Below are positions 17,090-26,803 of a stretch of DNA of 64,000 bases, one piece after another. The notes beneath the pieces are model-generated. The model was not told the DNA's origin, did not search any database, and saw only the letters and a program-made list of their open reading frames with translations. A program made the position numbers and the translations under genes. The DNA comes from Paracoccaceae bacterium (GTDB lineage Bacteria; Pseudomonadota; Alphaproteobacteria; Rhodobacterales; Rhodobacteraceae): assembly GCA_019911965.1 (NCBI GenBank), contig JAIOJF010000031.1:1-64000 (forward strand). The letters run 5' to 3'. Position 1 is the stretch's first letter, and each line of letters starts with the position of its first letter.

Positions 17090-18735
17090 CGGCCCAGATC
17101 CTCTGCCATGTTGATCGCTCCTGTCGGGCATTCGGCAACGCACAACCCGCAGCCCTTGCAGTAATCCAGCTTCACCTCGTAGCCCTGATCCAGCTTGGTG
17201 ATCGCCATGTCCGGGCAGTAGAAGTAGCAATTGTCGCAATAGATGCAGGTGCCGCAACTGAAGCACCGCTTCGCCTCGATCTCGGCGGCGGCCTTGGTGA
17301 AGCGCTGCTGAACCTCGCCGAAACTCTGCAGGCGCTGTTCGACCGCGACATGCGCCGGGGATTCGCGGCCATCGGCGGAATGATAGGCGGTGTTGATGAC
17401 CTTGAATGGAACCGCAGGGTCGGATGGTTTGACAAAGGCGGGCTGTTCGGGATCGACAAACCGCGCGATGGCCATTGCGGCCTCTTTGCCCATTCCGATC
17501 GCTTCGGTCACGAAACGGTCCATGCTGGTCAGATCGCCGCCGGCGAATATCCCGGGGCTGGAGGTCTGCCAGTTTTCGTCATGCGCGATGACCGGCCCGG
17601 CGCTGTCCAGCAGATCGCCATATTTCTTCAGGTCTGCATCCTGCCCGATGGACGGAATGATCGCATCGGCGGCCAGCGTGAACGCGCTGCCATCGACCGG
17701 CGCAATGGTGAACTGCCCCCGCGCCGCGCCCGGCGTGAAGGCGACCTCGACGCAATTGATGGTCAGGCCATCCGCTCCGGCATCGACCTTCTGCATCATC
17801 GCGCCGCAGACAAATCTGATACCTTCCTCGCGCGCCTCGACCACCTCGGTGCGTTGCGCCGGCAACAGATCGTCCGGCTCCAGCGCCAGCACCGTCACAT
17901 CCCGGCCCAGCCGCCGCGCCGTACGCGCCACGTCGATCCCGGCCGAACCACCGCCGATCACCACCAGATGCCGGCCCAGATCGCAGGCTTCGCCGGCATT
18001 GGTCTGGGCCAGGAATTTCGCGCCGTCGCGAACCCAAGGCTGGCTGTAATCCAGCCCCGGCAGCACCTTCGATTTCGTTGCCCCGGTCGCCAGGAACACC
18101 GCGTCATGCTCGGCGCGCAGCGCTTCCAGCCCGCCCTTGTCGGCGATGCTGGTATTCAGATGCACCGTCACGCCCAGGTTGACGATCCGCGCGATCTCGG
18201 CATCCAGTATCGACTTGTCCAGACGATAGGACGGGATGCCGTAGCGCAGCAGGCCGCCAAGCTGGGCTTGCGATTCGTAGATGGAAACCCTGAATCCGCG
18301 TCGCGCCAACTGGTAGGCCGCCGACAGGCCCGCCGGGCCACCGCCGACAATCGCCACCGATTGATCGTGCATTGTCTCGGGCTTGGGATATTGCCAGTTC
18401 TCTTCCAGCGCCTGATCGCCGACATAGCGTTCCAGCGCGCAGATGCTGACCGCCTCGTCATGTTCGACCCGGTTGCAGGCGGTCTCGCAGGGATGGTGGC
18501 AGATCCGTCCGGCGATGGAGGGGAACGGGTTGTTGTCCACCAGCGTGGTCCAGGCCCCGTGGTAATCGCCCTTGGTCACCTGGCCGATCCAGGTTGCGAT
18601 CCGCCCGTTGACCGGACAGGCCCCGAGGCAGGGCGACGGCAGGTTGCGGTAATCCGGCGAGGCGGTGCGCCAGGTGCCGGTCAGGCGGCCCTCGCTGGTC
18701 GAGTTGGACCACAGAAACGACGGTTCGCGGCTCAT
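17086..18735 (-). CDS. GltD-like NAD(P)-binding flavoprotein fused to 2[4Fe-4S] ferredoxin (PorD-type) domain
   Basis: A 549-residue electron-transfer subunit. Residues 30-110 form the Cys-rich helical domain of glutamate-synthase small subunits (CLGACPVNGRI; GRICHHPCETACNR). Residues about 125-430 have two dinucleotide folds (VAIVGGGPAGLSAAYQLA for FAD and LVVIGGGSAGIDVARTA for NAD(P)) and the GIFAGGDLTS flavin motif. Residues about 485-549 hold two ferredoxin cluster motifs (CFSCGTCIYCDNCYFYCP; CKGCGLCVAECP). The order suggests electrons move from TPP and FeS clusters through the flavin to NAD(P)+, as in phenylglyoxylate:NAD oxidoreductase, rather than to free ferredoxin. It overlaps both neighbours by four bases. 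Confidence 0.85.
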   Translation of the reverse strand: MSREPSFLWSNSTSEGRLTGTWRTASPDYRNLPSPCLGACPVNGRIATWIGQVTKGDYHGAWTTLVDNNPFPSIAGRICHHPCETACNRVEHDEAVSICALERYVGDQALEENWQYPKPETMHDQSVAIVGGGPAGLSAAYQLARRGFRVSIYESQAQLGGLLRYGIPSYRLDKSILDAEIARIVNLGVTVHLNTSIADKGGLEALRAEHDAVFLATGATKSKVLPGLDYSQPWVRDGAKFLAQTNAGEACDLGRHLVVIGGGSAGIDVARTARRLGRDVTVLALEPDDLLPAQRTEVVEAREEGIRFVCGAMMQKVDAGADGLTINCVEVAFTPGAARGQFTIAPVDGSAFTLAADAIIPSIGQDADLKKYGDLLDSAGPVIAHDENWQTSSPGIFAGGDLTSMDRFVTEAIGMGKEAAMAIARFVDPEQPAFVKPSDPAVPFKVINTAYHSADGRESPAHVAVEQRLQSFGEVQQRFTKAAAEIEAKRCFSCGTCIYCDNCYFYCPDMAITKLDQGYEVKLDYCKGCGLCVAECPTGAINMAEDLGR

Positions 18736-19286
18736 AGGCTTGGCTCCTTCGCGGTGGCGCTGAACTTGTCGAATGCTTCGCGGCAGGCGGCGACGTTCTG
18801 CGCCTTCTTGGCCGGGGCATTGCTTTCGATCACATCGGAAATCGCATCTATCCCCGGCTGTCCCATCACCGCGACAAAGGCCCCGAGCAAAGTCGAGTTG
18901 ATGACCTTGCCCATGTCGTTGTCACGCGCAATACGGCGGCCATCCACGGGAACGATCCGGTAATCGCCAAGCCCGGCAAAATCCGAGGCCGGGCGGGTGG
19001 AATTGACCACCACCAAGGTTTTGTTGTCGGCATTTTTAAGAAACGCCTGATCCAGCAGGCTGTCATCGAAACACAGCATCGCATCGGCACGTTCGATATT
19101 GCTGCGCACCTTGATCGGGCGGTCATCCACCCGGATCGACGACATCACGGGCGTACCGCGCCGCGCGCCGCCATAGGTGGCGAAAGTCTGGACGTATTGA
19201 CCTTTTTCAAAAAACGCCTGCGCCAGAAGATTGCCGGCGGTTTGCGCCCCCTGACCGCCACGGCCCAGAATCAGTATCTCGCGCAT
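18732..19286 (-). CDS. 2-oxoacid:ferredoxin oxidoreductase, gamma subunit (PorG-like)
   Basis: A 184-residue subunit with the diagnostic start MREILILGRGGQGAQTAGNL, FATYGGARRGTPVMSSIRVDD and the late NSTLLGAFVAVMG segment. In the enzyme complex it contacts the CoA-binding region. First gene of the operon porG, flavoprotein-porD, porA, porB. A possible promoter lies upstream at 19383-19411. Confidence 0.86.
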   Translation of the reverse strand: MREILILGRGGQGAQTAGNLLAQAFFEKGQYVQTFATYGGARRGTPVMSSIRVDDRPIKVRSNIERADAMLCFDDSLLDQAFLKNADNKTLVVVNSTRPASDFAGLGDYRIVPVDGRRIARDNDMGKVINSTLLGAFVAVMGQPGIDAISDVIESNAPAKKAQNVAACREAFDKFSATAKEPSL

Positions 19287-19382
19287 CTGTCCTCGCCTTT
19301 GCGTGGTTTCGCCTGCAAGTGCAGCGATTTCGTGGAATCGCCACGGAATTCAGGCCGGAACCGTTTGATCTCTTAAAGTCGT

Positions 19383-19411
19383 ATTCTTGTACGTAAATAG
19401 GAAATTAGCAA
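19383..19411 (-). promoter_or_regulatory. possible sigma-70 promoter for the 2-oxoacid oxidoreductase operon
   Basis: Read on the minus strand, TTGCTA (19411-19406) and AAGAAT (19388-19383) are separated by exactly 17 bases; each matches four of six consensus positions. They lie in the AT-rich part of the 222-bp gap upstream of the gamma-subunit gene, about 100 bases before its start codon. Prediction by eye only. Confidence 0.35.
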
Positions 19412-19472
19412 GCGAAACCGCAAATTGTCTGGTGCGGATGCCTGAACGGGCAGTTGACCTGCCTGCAAACGA

Positions 19473-19499
19473 CCGCCGGGCAAAGCCCTGGCCCGGCGG
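19473..19499 (-). terminator. hairpin at the end of the 14-gene catabolic operon
   Basis: Perfect 9-bp GC stem (CCGCCGGGC at 19473-19481, GCCCGGCGG at 19491-19499) with a 9-nt loop, beginning 10 bases after the SDR stop codon on the minus strand. Only a short TCGTTTG follows, so it is a terminator-like structure without a full U-tract. It separates the long operon from the oxidoreductase operon on the same strand. Confidence 0.55.
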
Positions 19500-19508
19500 C
19501 AGCGCCTG

Positions 19509-20336
19509 TCACATGATCAGCCCGCCAGACGCCAGAAGTACCTGCCCGCTGATGTAATTCGCCTCGGGCGAACACATCAGGTAAACCGCGCCCGCGGCCT
19601 CTTCCGGGGTGCCGCCACGGCCCATCGGGATCATCTGGTTCATCGCCTTCAGCATATCGGGATGGACCCCCATATTGACCGCGCGATTGCCGATCTGCGC
19701 CACCGACTGATCGTCGCCCAGGGGTTCGGTCATGCGGGTCTTGATATAGCCGAAGGCCACGCAATTGACGTTGACGTTGTAGCGCCCCCATTCCTTGGCC
19801 AGCGTGCGGGTCATGCCGACCAGCGCCGATTTCCCGGCGGCATAGCCCATCTGCCCGGCATTGCCGTAAAGTCCGGCGATCGACGAGATGTTGACGACCT
19901 TGCGGTACACCTCCTGCCCCGCCGCCTTTTCCGCCTTGGCGGCGGTGCGGATGAAATCCGATGCCGCGCGCAGGATGCGGAACGGGGCCATTGTATGGAT
20001 TTCCAGCATCGCCTCGAATTGTTCGTCGGTCATCTTCTGGATCACCGCGTCCCAGGGATAGCCGGCATTGTTGACGATGATATCGACGCCGCCAAAGTTG
20101 CTGACAGCGGTATCGACAAAGCGGCTGCCGAAATCCTTGGCCGTGACGTCCCCGACGCAGGCCACCGCCTTCGAGCCCAGCTTTTCCACCGCACCGACGG
20201 TTTCGCCCGCAACCGCCTCGTCCAGGTCGTTGACGACAACCCGCGCCCCCTCGCTGGCCAGTTTCAATGCAATCGCCTGGCCGATGCCGCGCCCCGATCC
20301 GGTGACCAGCGCCACCTTGCCGTCAAGTTTTCCCAT
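19509..20336 (-). CDS. short-chain dehydrogenase/reductase, FabG-like
   Basis: A 275-residue classical SDR. TGSGRGIG binds the cofactor, NNAG follows, and the catalytic Ser-Tyr-Lys are present (NISSIAG...YAAGK). The end YISGQVLLASGG is typical. Compared with FabG it has an insertion after the cofactor half (FIRTAAKAEKAAGQEVYRKVV), as in 3-hydroxyacyl-CoA or alcohol dehydrogenases of catabolic clusters. ATG 20336 gives MGKLDGKVALVTG. It is the last gene of the 14-gene operon, 19 bases after the CoA-transferase gene. Likely role: NAD(P)-linked oxidation of a hydroxyacyl-CoA intermediate. Confidence 0.88.
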   Translation of the reverse strand: MGKLDGKVALVTGSGRGIGQAIALKLASEGARVVVNDLDEAVAGETVGAVEKLGSKAVACVGDVTAKDFGSRFVDTAVSNFGGVDIIVNNAGYPWDAVIQKMTDEQFEAMLEIHTMAPFRILRAASDFIRTAAKAEKAAGQEVYRKVVNISSIAGLYGNAGQMGYAAGKSALVGMTRTLAKEWGRYNVNVNCVAFGYIKTRMTEPLGDDQSVAQIGNRAVNMGVHPDMLKAMNQMIPMGRGGTPEEAAGAVYLMCSPEANYISGQVLLASGGLIM

Positions 20337-20355
20337 TGTCCGATCTCCCAGATGA

Positions 20356-21546
20356 TTAAATGTCAGGTATGATGTTATCCGCCACAAGTGCCGCGATTTC
20401 CGCCTGCGAATAGCCGCCTTCGGCCAGTATCCGGGCGGTATGTTCGGAATATTTCGGCGGGAACGGCAATCCCGCCCTGGGCGCACCAACCGCCAGCGGC
20501 TGCATCCGGATCTCGCGGCCATCCGGCATCGTGGTGCGTGTCAGTTTCGCCGCCAGTGCGGGCATTTGCGCCACCTGCTGGATGGTCTGGATCGGCGCAT
20601 GCGGGATGGTCGCGGCGCGCAGATCGACGGCGATGGCGTCGGCGCTGGCCTTGCCGGTGATCGCGGCGATATCGCGGTGGATGGCGTCGCGTTCCTTGTG
20701 CCGCCCGGCATTGGTGGCGCGCACATCATTGCCGATGGCGGCAAAACGCGGCAGGGCGCAAAGGCGGCGCCATTGCACGTCCGAGCCGATGGCCATGAAG
20801 ATGAAGCCGTCCGATGTCGGGTAGGCATTGGTGGGGATGAATTTCCGATGCTCGTTACCGCAGCGGGTGACTTCGGAATAATCGCAGCCGAAATCCAGAA
20901 GCGGCAGCGTGGTGATCAGCCAGCTTGCGGCCGCCTGCAGCATCGACACATGGATTTCCGCGCCCTTACCAGTTTCCGCCTTGTCCAGCAAGGCGCGGAA
21001 GACCCCGGCATAAACCTCGTCGCCCGCCTTCAGATCAATGATCGGAACCCCTGCCAGCGTCGGCGCGCCATCCGCCGGGCCGGTCAGTTCCATATATCCC
21101 GCCATCGCCTGAATGGCCGGATCATAGCCCGGAATGCCGGGATAATCCGGCCCCATCGCAGATATCGCGGCCCAGATCAGATCGGGTTTGCGCGCCGACA
21201 TCGTGGCATAATCGACGCCAAGTGCGGCATGGCGCGATGGCAGCGTGTTGCAGCAGAACACCTCGGCATCCAGTTCGTCGATCAGACGGTACAGAACCTC
21301 CTGCCCTTTGGGGGATTTGAGGTTGAGGGCAATCGCCTCCTTGCCGACATTGGGGGCCACGAAGTAGCTCCGCCGATCATCATCCGCCACCACCGAGCCG
21401 ATATAGCGGTTCGGATCGCCCGGCAGGCCAGCGCCGCTGGGCGTGGCCTCGATGCGGATCACGCGCCAGCCTTCCTGGACGAACCGAAGCGTCGCGTAGG
21501 GCATCGACAATGCCTGTTCCAGCGAGATGACGGTCCGGCGTTTCAC
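20356..21546 (-). CDS. family III CoA-transferase (CaiB/BaiF type)
   Basis: A 396-residue enzyme of the formyl-CoA transferase superfamily. Asp171 in [12 protein letters not shown] corresponds to the active-site aspartate that forms the acyl anhydride. The N-terminal segment ([22 protein letters not shown]) and [26 protein letters not shown] are family-typical. The start is GTG at 21546, overlapping the molybdenum-subunit stop codon as GTGA. It would move CoA from a product such as succinyl-CoA to a carboxylic substrate or intermediate, providing activation without ATP alongside the AMP-forming ligase of the same operon. Confidence 0.88.
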   Translation of the reverse strand: MKRRTVISLEQALSMPYATLRFVQEGWRVIRIEATPSGAGLPGDPNRYIGSVVADDDRRSYFVAPNVGKEAIALNLKSPKGQEVLYRLIDELDAEVFCCNTLPSRHAALGVDYATMSARKPDLIWAAISAMGPDYPGIPGYDPAIQAMAGYMELTGPADGAPTLAGVPIIDLKAGDEVYAGVFRALLDKAETGKGAEIHVSMLQAAASWLITTLPLLDFGCDYSEVTRCGNEHRKFIPTNAYPTSDGFIFMAIGSDVQWRRLCALPRFAAIGNDVRATNAGRHKERDAIHRDIAAITGKASADAIAVDLRAATIPHAPIQTIQQVAQMPALAAKLTRTTMPDGREIRMQPLAVGAPRAGLPFPPKYSEHTARILAEGGYSQAEIAALVADNIIPDI

Positions 21547-23855
21547 CCCAGCAGCCCCTTGTGGGCGGCAATGGCGCGGGCCACTTTTTCCGGGGTCAGC
21601 GGCGGGTGATCAATACGCACGCCGGTGGCGTTGTAAAGCGCATTGCCGATGGCCGGCGCGATCACGATAGTCGGCAATTCGGCAATGCCCTTGGCCCCTG
21701 CCGGACCCTCGGCATCGCCGGTTTCGATGAAGGTCAGGTCAAGTTCCGGCATTTCAGGCGCGGTCATGACGTGGTAATCGCGGAAGCTGGGGTTCAGAAC
21801 CTTGCCTTCGACGATTTTCAGTTCCTCGCTCAGGCCATATCCCAGACCCATCGCAATGCCGCCCTCGATCTGGCCTTCCAGCCCGACAGGGTTGATCACC
21901 CGCCCGACATCCTGCGCCGACCAGATTTTCTCGACCTTGATCGTACCGAGCCTGGTATCCACCACGATCTCGGCCACATGCGCGGCATGGGAATAGGCCG
22001 CCGACATGTCGCCCATATGGTTGGCGTCTTCCGGCTCGCTGGGCGGCTCGTAATAATCTGTCGCCATCACCAGTTCCGCCTCGGCCCCGGCAAAGTGCAT
22101 CTGGCGCAAAATCCGGTCCAGCGGCATCAGCGCCAGCCCGGTTTCCGCCTGCACCACATGGCCCTGCCGCAGATCGAGCATGTCCGGCAACATGTTGGTA
22201 TGCGCCGCCGCCGCCCGCAGGATCTGATCGCGGGCCTTGCGCGCCACCCGAACCGCCGAATTGCCGGCGATATAGGTGGTGCGGCTGGCATGAACCCCCA
22301 CATCCCAGGGGCGCAGGGCGCTGTCATTGTTGATGATGGTGATGTCGCGCATCGGCACGCCCAGTTCCTCGGCCACCAGTTGCGCCAGCACCGTATCAAG
22401 GCCCTGCCCGATCTCCGAACCGCCGGTGATGATGGTCACGCGCGCGTAATCGTCCATCTTCAGCATGGTGCCGCAGCCGTCGGATTTGTGGATTTTCGCG
22501 CCCCCGGCATTGTGCAGCGAGGTGGCGATACCGATGCCGCGCTTGAACCGCCCGGGTTCCGCCCAAGCCTTGTTGTTGGCATGCCACTTGGCCAGGAAAT
22601 CCGATTTCGCCGCCGCCTGCTCGATACAGCCGACCAGATCAATGCAGCCGAGATTCGATCCCTGCGGCGTGATCTGGTTCGGCGGATTGGCGTTCTTCAG
22701 GCGGAACGCGATCGGGTCCATGCCGATCTTTTCCGCCATCTTGTCCATATGGGTTTCCAGCGCCCAGGTCGCCTGCACATTGCCGTAGCCCCGAAACGAT
22801 CCGGCGAAGGGATTGTTGGTATAGACCGCCCGCGCCCGGTAGCGCACATTCGGCACCGTGTAATGCGAGGTCATGGTGCGCATCGTCACATAAGGCGTGG
22901 TCGCGCCCCAGGAGGTGTAGCCGCCATTGTTCAGAAGCGAATCGCAATCGCGGAAGGTCAGCGTGCCGTCCTTCTTCATCCCCGCCCTGATCTTGAATTC
23001 CACCGGCTGGCGGGTTGGTGAGGCGATGAATTCTTCCTCGCGCGAATAGATCAGCTTGACCGGGCGGCGCGTCTTCTTGGCCAGGAACACGCAGATCGGC
23101 TCGTATGGGTACACGTCCAGCTTGGAGCCGAACGCACCGCCAACCGGCGGCTGGATGATCCGCACATCGCCGGGATGCACACCGAGCGAGGGCGCGATAT
23201 CCATCTTGACGTTGAACGGGTACTGCGTCTGGGTATAGATCGTGACCCGCCCGTCGGTATCGTAATCCGCCACCGTACAGCTTACGCCCATGTTGCAATG
23301 GGTAACGTAGTGGACGTTATAGGCCCCTTCGACCACGAAATCGGACTGCGCCTCGCCCTCGGCCATGTCGCCATGCTCGAAATTCTGTTCCATCGCGATA
23401 TTGTCGGGCCGGTCCTCGTGGATGATCGGCGCGCCATTGGCCAGTGCCGATGTGCAATCGAACACCGTCGGCAGGTCTTCGTATTCCACCTTGATCAGGC
23501 GGATCGCCTCGTCGCACAATTCCTCGGTTTCGGCGGCGACGGCGGCGATTTCATCGCGGATGCAGCGCACCACATCGCCTTTCAGCGGCGGGTTGTCGCG
23601 CAGCACGCCGATCTTGCCGCCGGGTGTGTCCTTCGCGGTGATGACGGCCTGCACACCGGGCAGCGCCTCGGCAGCGGAGGTGTCGATCGACAGGATGCGG
23701 GCATGCACCCGGTCGGTGCGCAGGATCTTGCCGTAGAGCATCCGCGGCAGCACCATGTCGTTGATATAGCGCGTCCGCGCCACCGCCTTGTCGGGCGCGT
23801 CCAGCTTGGTGACGCGCTTGCCGATCATGCTGTGTTTTTCGATGATCTTGTCCAT
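21543..23855 (-). CDS. xanthine dehydrogenase-family molybdenum hydroxylase, large (Mo-binding) subunit
   Basis: A 770-residue catalytic subunit. It begins with the a/b hammerhead domain ([25 protein letters not shown]) and contains Mo-cofactor motifs [28 protein letters not shown] and [16 protein letters not shown]; the catalytic glutamate is in AKGIAELPT near the end. Such enzymes insert a water-derived hydroxyl next to a ring nitrogen or oxidise an aldehyde. It is not of the CO dehydrogenase type, since the AYRCSFR loop is absent. ATG 23855 matches the family start. Operon order: FAD, 2Fe-2S, Mo subunits, with gaps of 5 bases or overlaps. Confidence 0.9.
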   Translation of the reverse strand: MDKIIEKHSMIGKRVTKLDAPDKAVARTRYINDMVLPRMLYGKILRTDRVHARILSIDTSAAEALPGVQAVITAKDTPGGKIGVLRDNPPLKGDVVRCIRDEIAAVAAETEELCDEAIRLIKVEYEDLPTVFDCTSALANGAPIIHEDRPDNIAMEQNFEHGDMAEGEAQSDFVVEGAYNVHYVTHCNMGVSCTVADYDTDGRVTIYTQTQYPFNVKMDIAPSLGVHPGDVRIIQPPVGGAFGSKLDVYPYEPICVFLAKKTRRPVKLIYSREEEFIASPTRQPVEFKIRAGMKKDGTLTFRDCDSLLNNGGYTSWGATTPYVTMRTMTSHYTVPNVRYRARAVYTNNPFAGSFRGYGNVQATWALETHMDKMAEKIGMDPIAFRLKNANPPNQITPQGSNLGCIDLVGCIEQAAAKSDFLAKWHANNKAWAEPGRFKRGIGIATSLHNAGGAKIHKSDGCGTMLKMDDYARVTIITGGSEIGQGLDTVLAQLVAEELGVPMRDITIINNDSALRPWDVGVHASRTTYIAGNSAVRVARKARDQILRAAAAHTNMLPDMLDLRQGHVVQAETGLALMPLDRILRQMHFAGAEAELVMATDYYEPPSEPEDANHMGDMSAAYSHAAHVAEIVVDTRLGTIKVEKIWSAQDVGRVINPVGLEGQIEGGIAMGLGYGLSEELKIVEGKVLNPSFRDYHVMTAPEMPELDLTFIETGDAEGPAGAKGIAELPTIVIAPAIGNALYNATGVRIDHPPLTPEKVARAIAAHKGLLG

Positions 23856-23860
23856 GTCGG

Positions 23861-24337
23861 TCAATCCCTTGCGCCGGTGCCGGCGCCAATCGCCGCCGCG
23901 ATGATTTTCTTGTAGCCGGTGCAACGGCAGACATTGCCTTCCAGCCCGCGCTCGGCTTCTTCGGCGGTCAGGTCGGGGTTCCGGCTTAACAGATATTTGG
24001 TCTGCATGATCATGCCGGGGGTGCAGAACCCGCACTGGATCGCCCCTTCGTCAACGAAGGCCTGCTGCACCGGATCAATCCCGTCCTCGCGCCACAGGCC
24101 CTCGACCGTCAGCACCTCGCGCCCTTCCAGATCGACCGCAGGCATCAGGCAGGAATTGCGCGACCGCCCGTCAACGATGATCGTGCAGGCGCCGCATTCG
24201 CCTTCGCCGCAGGCCAGTTTGGTGCCGCCAAGCTCGAACGCGCCGCGCAGCAGTTCCAGCGCCGAGGACGCCACGTCCGCATCCGCGCGAACCGGTTTGC
24301 CGTTAAGGGCAAAGGTGATCTTGTGGGTCAGCGACAT
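23861..24337 (-). CDS. molybdenum hydroxylase small subunit, 2x[2Fe-2S]
   Basis: A 158-residue iron-sulfur subunit. The plant-type [2Fe-2S] motif is CGEGECGACTIIVDGRSRNSC, and the helical [2Fe-2S] domain has CGFCTPGM and CRCTGY. The length is that of stand-alone CoxS/HcrC-type subunits. It passes electrons from the molybdenum site to FAD. ATG 24337 starts inside the last ten bases of the FAD-subunit gene. Confidence 0.93.
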   Translation of the reverse strand: MSLTHKITFALNGKPVRADADVASSALELLRGAFELGGTKLACGEGECGACTIIVDGRSRNSCLMPAVDLEGREVLTVEGLWREDGIDPVQQAFVDEGAIQCGFCTPGMIMQTKYLLSRNPDLTAEEAERGLEGNVCRCTGYKKIIAAAIGAGTGARD

Positions 24338-25197
24338 GCGTTCAACTCCGCTTCCAGAAAGGTTTGGGCCATTTGCGTTCGATACCATTTCGAGGCGCGG
24401 AAATCGTCGATCGGGGCGATTTCCGTGGCCATTATCGCCAGGGCTTCAGCAATCAGCGCATCGTCCAGCGCCTTGCCGTCGATCAGGGCCTCGGTTTTCA
24501 CACAGCGCATCGGCGTCGGGCCGACCGCGCCGAAAACCAGACGCGGGCCGGTCAGTTTGCCGCCCTTTAGAATGCCGGTCAGGCACATCGCGACAACCGA
24601 GATTTCCAGAGCCGGGCGCGGCCCGGACTTGCAGAAAACGCCGTGAAAGCCTTTCGGTGGGGTGGCGAATTCGACCGCTGCGATCAACTCGTCCGCTTCC
24701 ATCACGGTCTTGCCCGGACCCCGGAAGAAGCTGTCCAGCGGCAGGCTGCGCTTGCCGCGTTTCGAGACAAGTTCAACCTGCGCATCCAGCCCGATCAGCG
24801 GCAGCACCGCGTCGCCCGCCGGCGAGGCATTGGCGATATTGCCGCCGATTGTCGCCACATTGCGGATCTGGGATGAGGCAAAACGATCCGCCGTCTTAGC
24901 CAGCACCGGCACCTTGTCGCGCAGCAGCGTGCTTTCCAGAAGCTCCGTCATCGTGGTCAATGCACCCAGCCGGATCACGCCGCCAGCCTCGGATACTCCG
25001 CGCAGGTCCGGCACCCGGTTGATATTGACCAGACGCTTGCGCATCCGCCCGTTGCCGCTGTCCTTTTGCGCCCAGAGGTCCGAGCCACCGGCCAGCGCCG
25101 ATCCCTGACCGTCCGCCATTGCCGCAACGGCCTCCGCCAGTGACTGGGCGGACACGTAGTCTTCGATCTCGGGCGGGCATTTGTTCTGTGGCAGCAT
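24328..25197 (-). CDS. molybdenum hydroxylase medium subunit, FAD-binding
   Basis: A 289-residue subunit of the CoxM/HcrB family. FAD contacts are visible in ALAGGSDLWAQ and in NVATIGGNIANASPAGD. There is no cysteine-rich insertion of the kind that holds the extra 4Fe-4S cluster in 4-hydroxybenzoyl-CoA reductase, so a reductive dearomatising enzyme is unlikely and a hydroxylase or dehydrogenase is favoured. The start at 25197 (MLPQNKCPPE) avoids overlap with the mutase gene; 25230 is an alternative. Confidence 0.87.
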   Translation of the reverse strand: MLPQNKCPPEIEDYVSAQSLAEAVAAMADGQGSALAGGSDLWAQKDSGNGRMRKRLVNINRVPDLRGVSEAGGVIRLGALTTMTELLESTLLRDKVPVLAKTADRFASSQIRNVATIGGNIANASPAGDAVLPLIGLDAQVELVSKRGKRSLPLDSFFRGPGKTVMEADELIAAVEFATPPKGFHGVFCKSGPRPALEISVVAMCLTGILKGGKLTGPRLVFGAVGPTPMRCVKTEALIDGKALDDALIAEALAIMATEIAPIDDFRASKWYRTQMAQTFLEAELNACR

Positions 25198-25207
25198 TTG
25201 AAATCTT

Positions 25208-26803
25208 TCAGAAGATGTTTGGTTCATCATATTGGCCGAACACGGATGTCAGCACCTGGTTCATTTCCCCGACCGAGGCATAGGCCTTCACCGCCTCGAC
25301 CAGCGCCGGCATCATGTTTTCGCTGCCCTCGGCGGCAGTTTTCAGACGGGCCAGCGCGGCATCCACCGCCGCATTGTCACGCCCGGAACGGACGGCTTTC
25401 AACCGTTCGGTCTGTTTCACCGCATCCTCGGGCTTGTAGGGATGCATGTCGACCTCGGGCTTTTCTTCCTCGACCTTGTAACAGTTCACACCCACCTTGC
25501 GGAACGCACCGCTTTCCAGCGCCTTTTGATGCTCGTAGGCCCCCTTGGAAACATGCGCCTGGATTTTGCCCTCGGAAATCAGCTTGACGATTCCTCCCTC
25601 GGCATCGACCTCGGCCATGATGCGCACGATCTCGGCTTCCATCTGGTTGGTCAGGGTCTCGACATAGTAAGACCCCGCCAATGGATCGACGGTATCGGTC
25701 ATGCCCATTTCCTCGATCATGATCTGCATGGTGCGCAGGCTGATCTGCTGGGCTTTTTCCGAGGGGATCGTATACGCCTCGTCATAGCAGCACAGCGCAA
25801 TCGTCTGCGCCCCCGACAGGGCGCTGATCATGGCATAATAAGCGCCGCGCACGATGTTGTTTTCGGGCTGTTCGATGGTCAGGCCGGACCCGCCGCCACC
25901 GGCGATCATCCGCAGCCACATGGATTTCGGATCCTTCGCGGCATATTCATTCTTCAGGATTTTCGCCCACAGACGGCGGGCGGCGCGGAACTTGCATATC
26001 TGCTCGAAAAACTGCCCGAAGATGTTGAAATTGAACGACATGCGATAGGCGAATTCGTCGATATCCATGCCGCGCTTCAGGCCTTCATCCAGATAGGCCC
26101 GCGCGATACAGAAGCCATGCGCGATTTCCTCGGTCGGTGTCGCGCCGGATTCGCGGATGTGATAGCCACAGACCGAAACCGGGCTGTAGAGCGGCGCGTG
26201 GCGGGCGCAATATTCGATGGTATCGGCCACCAGCCGCACCGATGGTTCCACCGGGTAAATCCAGGTGCCGCGTCCGACAAATTCCTTCAGGATATCGTTC
26301 TGGCAGGTGCCGCGCAGCTTGCTAAGATCAAAGCCGCGCTTTTCCGCCATCACCAGATACATCGCGATCATGATCGCGGCGGTGCCGTTGATTGTCATGC
26401 TGACGGTGATGTTCTGGATGTCGATGCCGTCAAAGGCGATTTCCATGTCCTTCAGCGTGTCAATCGCCATGCCGACCCGGCCAACCTCGCCCTGGGCCAT
26501 GTCATCGTCGGAATCAAAGCCGCATTGCGTCGGCAGATCGAACGCGACATTGAGGCCGGTATTGCCGGTGCGGATCAGGTATTTGAACCGCTGGTTGGTA
26601 TCCTCGGCATTGCCGAAACCGGTATATTGCCGCATCGTCCAGGGGCGTTTGCGATACATCTCGCGGTGAATGCCACGGGTGAACGGGAAGGCCCCCGGTT
26701 CACCGATATCGTCACCATCCCCGACCTTCGAGGCCGCGATATCTTCGGGTCCGTAGAGCGGGTTGATCTCGATCCCGGATTCGTTGAACCGGCGGTCATC
26801 CAT
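25208..26803 (-). CDS. coenzyme B12-dependent acyl-CoA mutase, large (substrate-binding) subunit, methylmalonyl-CoA mutase type
   Basis: A 531-residue TIM-barrel subunit without the cobalamin domain, which is encoded separately next door. With a constant offset of 29 to the Propionibacterium enzyme as I remember it, the known contacts are all present: Arg53 and Tyr60 (in RPWTMRQYTGFG), Thr166 and Gln168 (GTCQND), Arg178, and Tyr214-His215 (GYHIRESG). Tyr60 with Arg178 is the methylmalonyl-type pair; isobutyryl- and 2-hydroxyisobutyryl-CoA mutases have other residues there. So the substrate very likely carries a free carboxylate, such as methylmalonyl- or ethylmalonyl-CoA. It overlaps the B12-subunit gene by eight bases. 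No meaB-like chaperone is in the window. Confidence 0.87.
   Translation of the reverse strand: MDDRRFNESGIEINPLYGPEDIAASKVGDGDDIGEPGAFPFTRGIHREMYRKRPWTMRQYTGFGNAEDTNQRFKYLIRTGNTGLNVAFDLPTQCGFDSDDDMAQGEVGRVGMAIDTLKDMEIAFDGIDIQNITVSMTINGTAAIMIAMYLVMAEKRGFDLSKLRGTCQNDILKEFVGRGTWIYPVEPSVRLVADTIEYCARHAPLYSPVSVCGYHIRESGATPTEEIAHGFCIARAYLDEGLKRGMDIDEFAYRMSFNFNIFGQFFEQICKFRAARRLWAKILKNEYAAKDPKSMWLRMIAGGGGSGLTIEQPENNIVRGAYYAMISALSGAQTIALCCYDEAYTIPSEKAQQISLRTMQIMIEEMGMTDTVDPLAGSYYVETLTNQMEAEIVRIMAEVDAEGGIVKLISEGKIQAHVSKGAYEHQKALESGAFRKVGVNCYKVEEEKPEVDMHPYKPEDAVKQTERLKAVRSGRDNAAVDAALARLKTAAEGSENMMPALVEAVKAYASVGEMNQVLTSVFGQYDEPNIF

Noticed and set aside
16996-18963. 655-codon plus-strand frame opposite the oxidoreductase genes
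   Set aside because: Antisense to the flavoprotein and alpha-subunit genes, which carry clear cofactor motifs.
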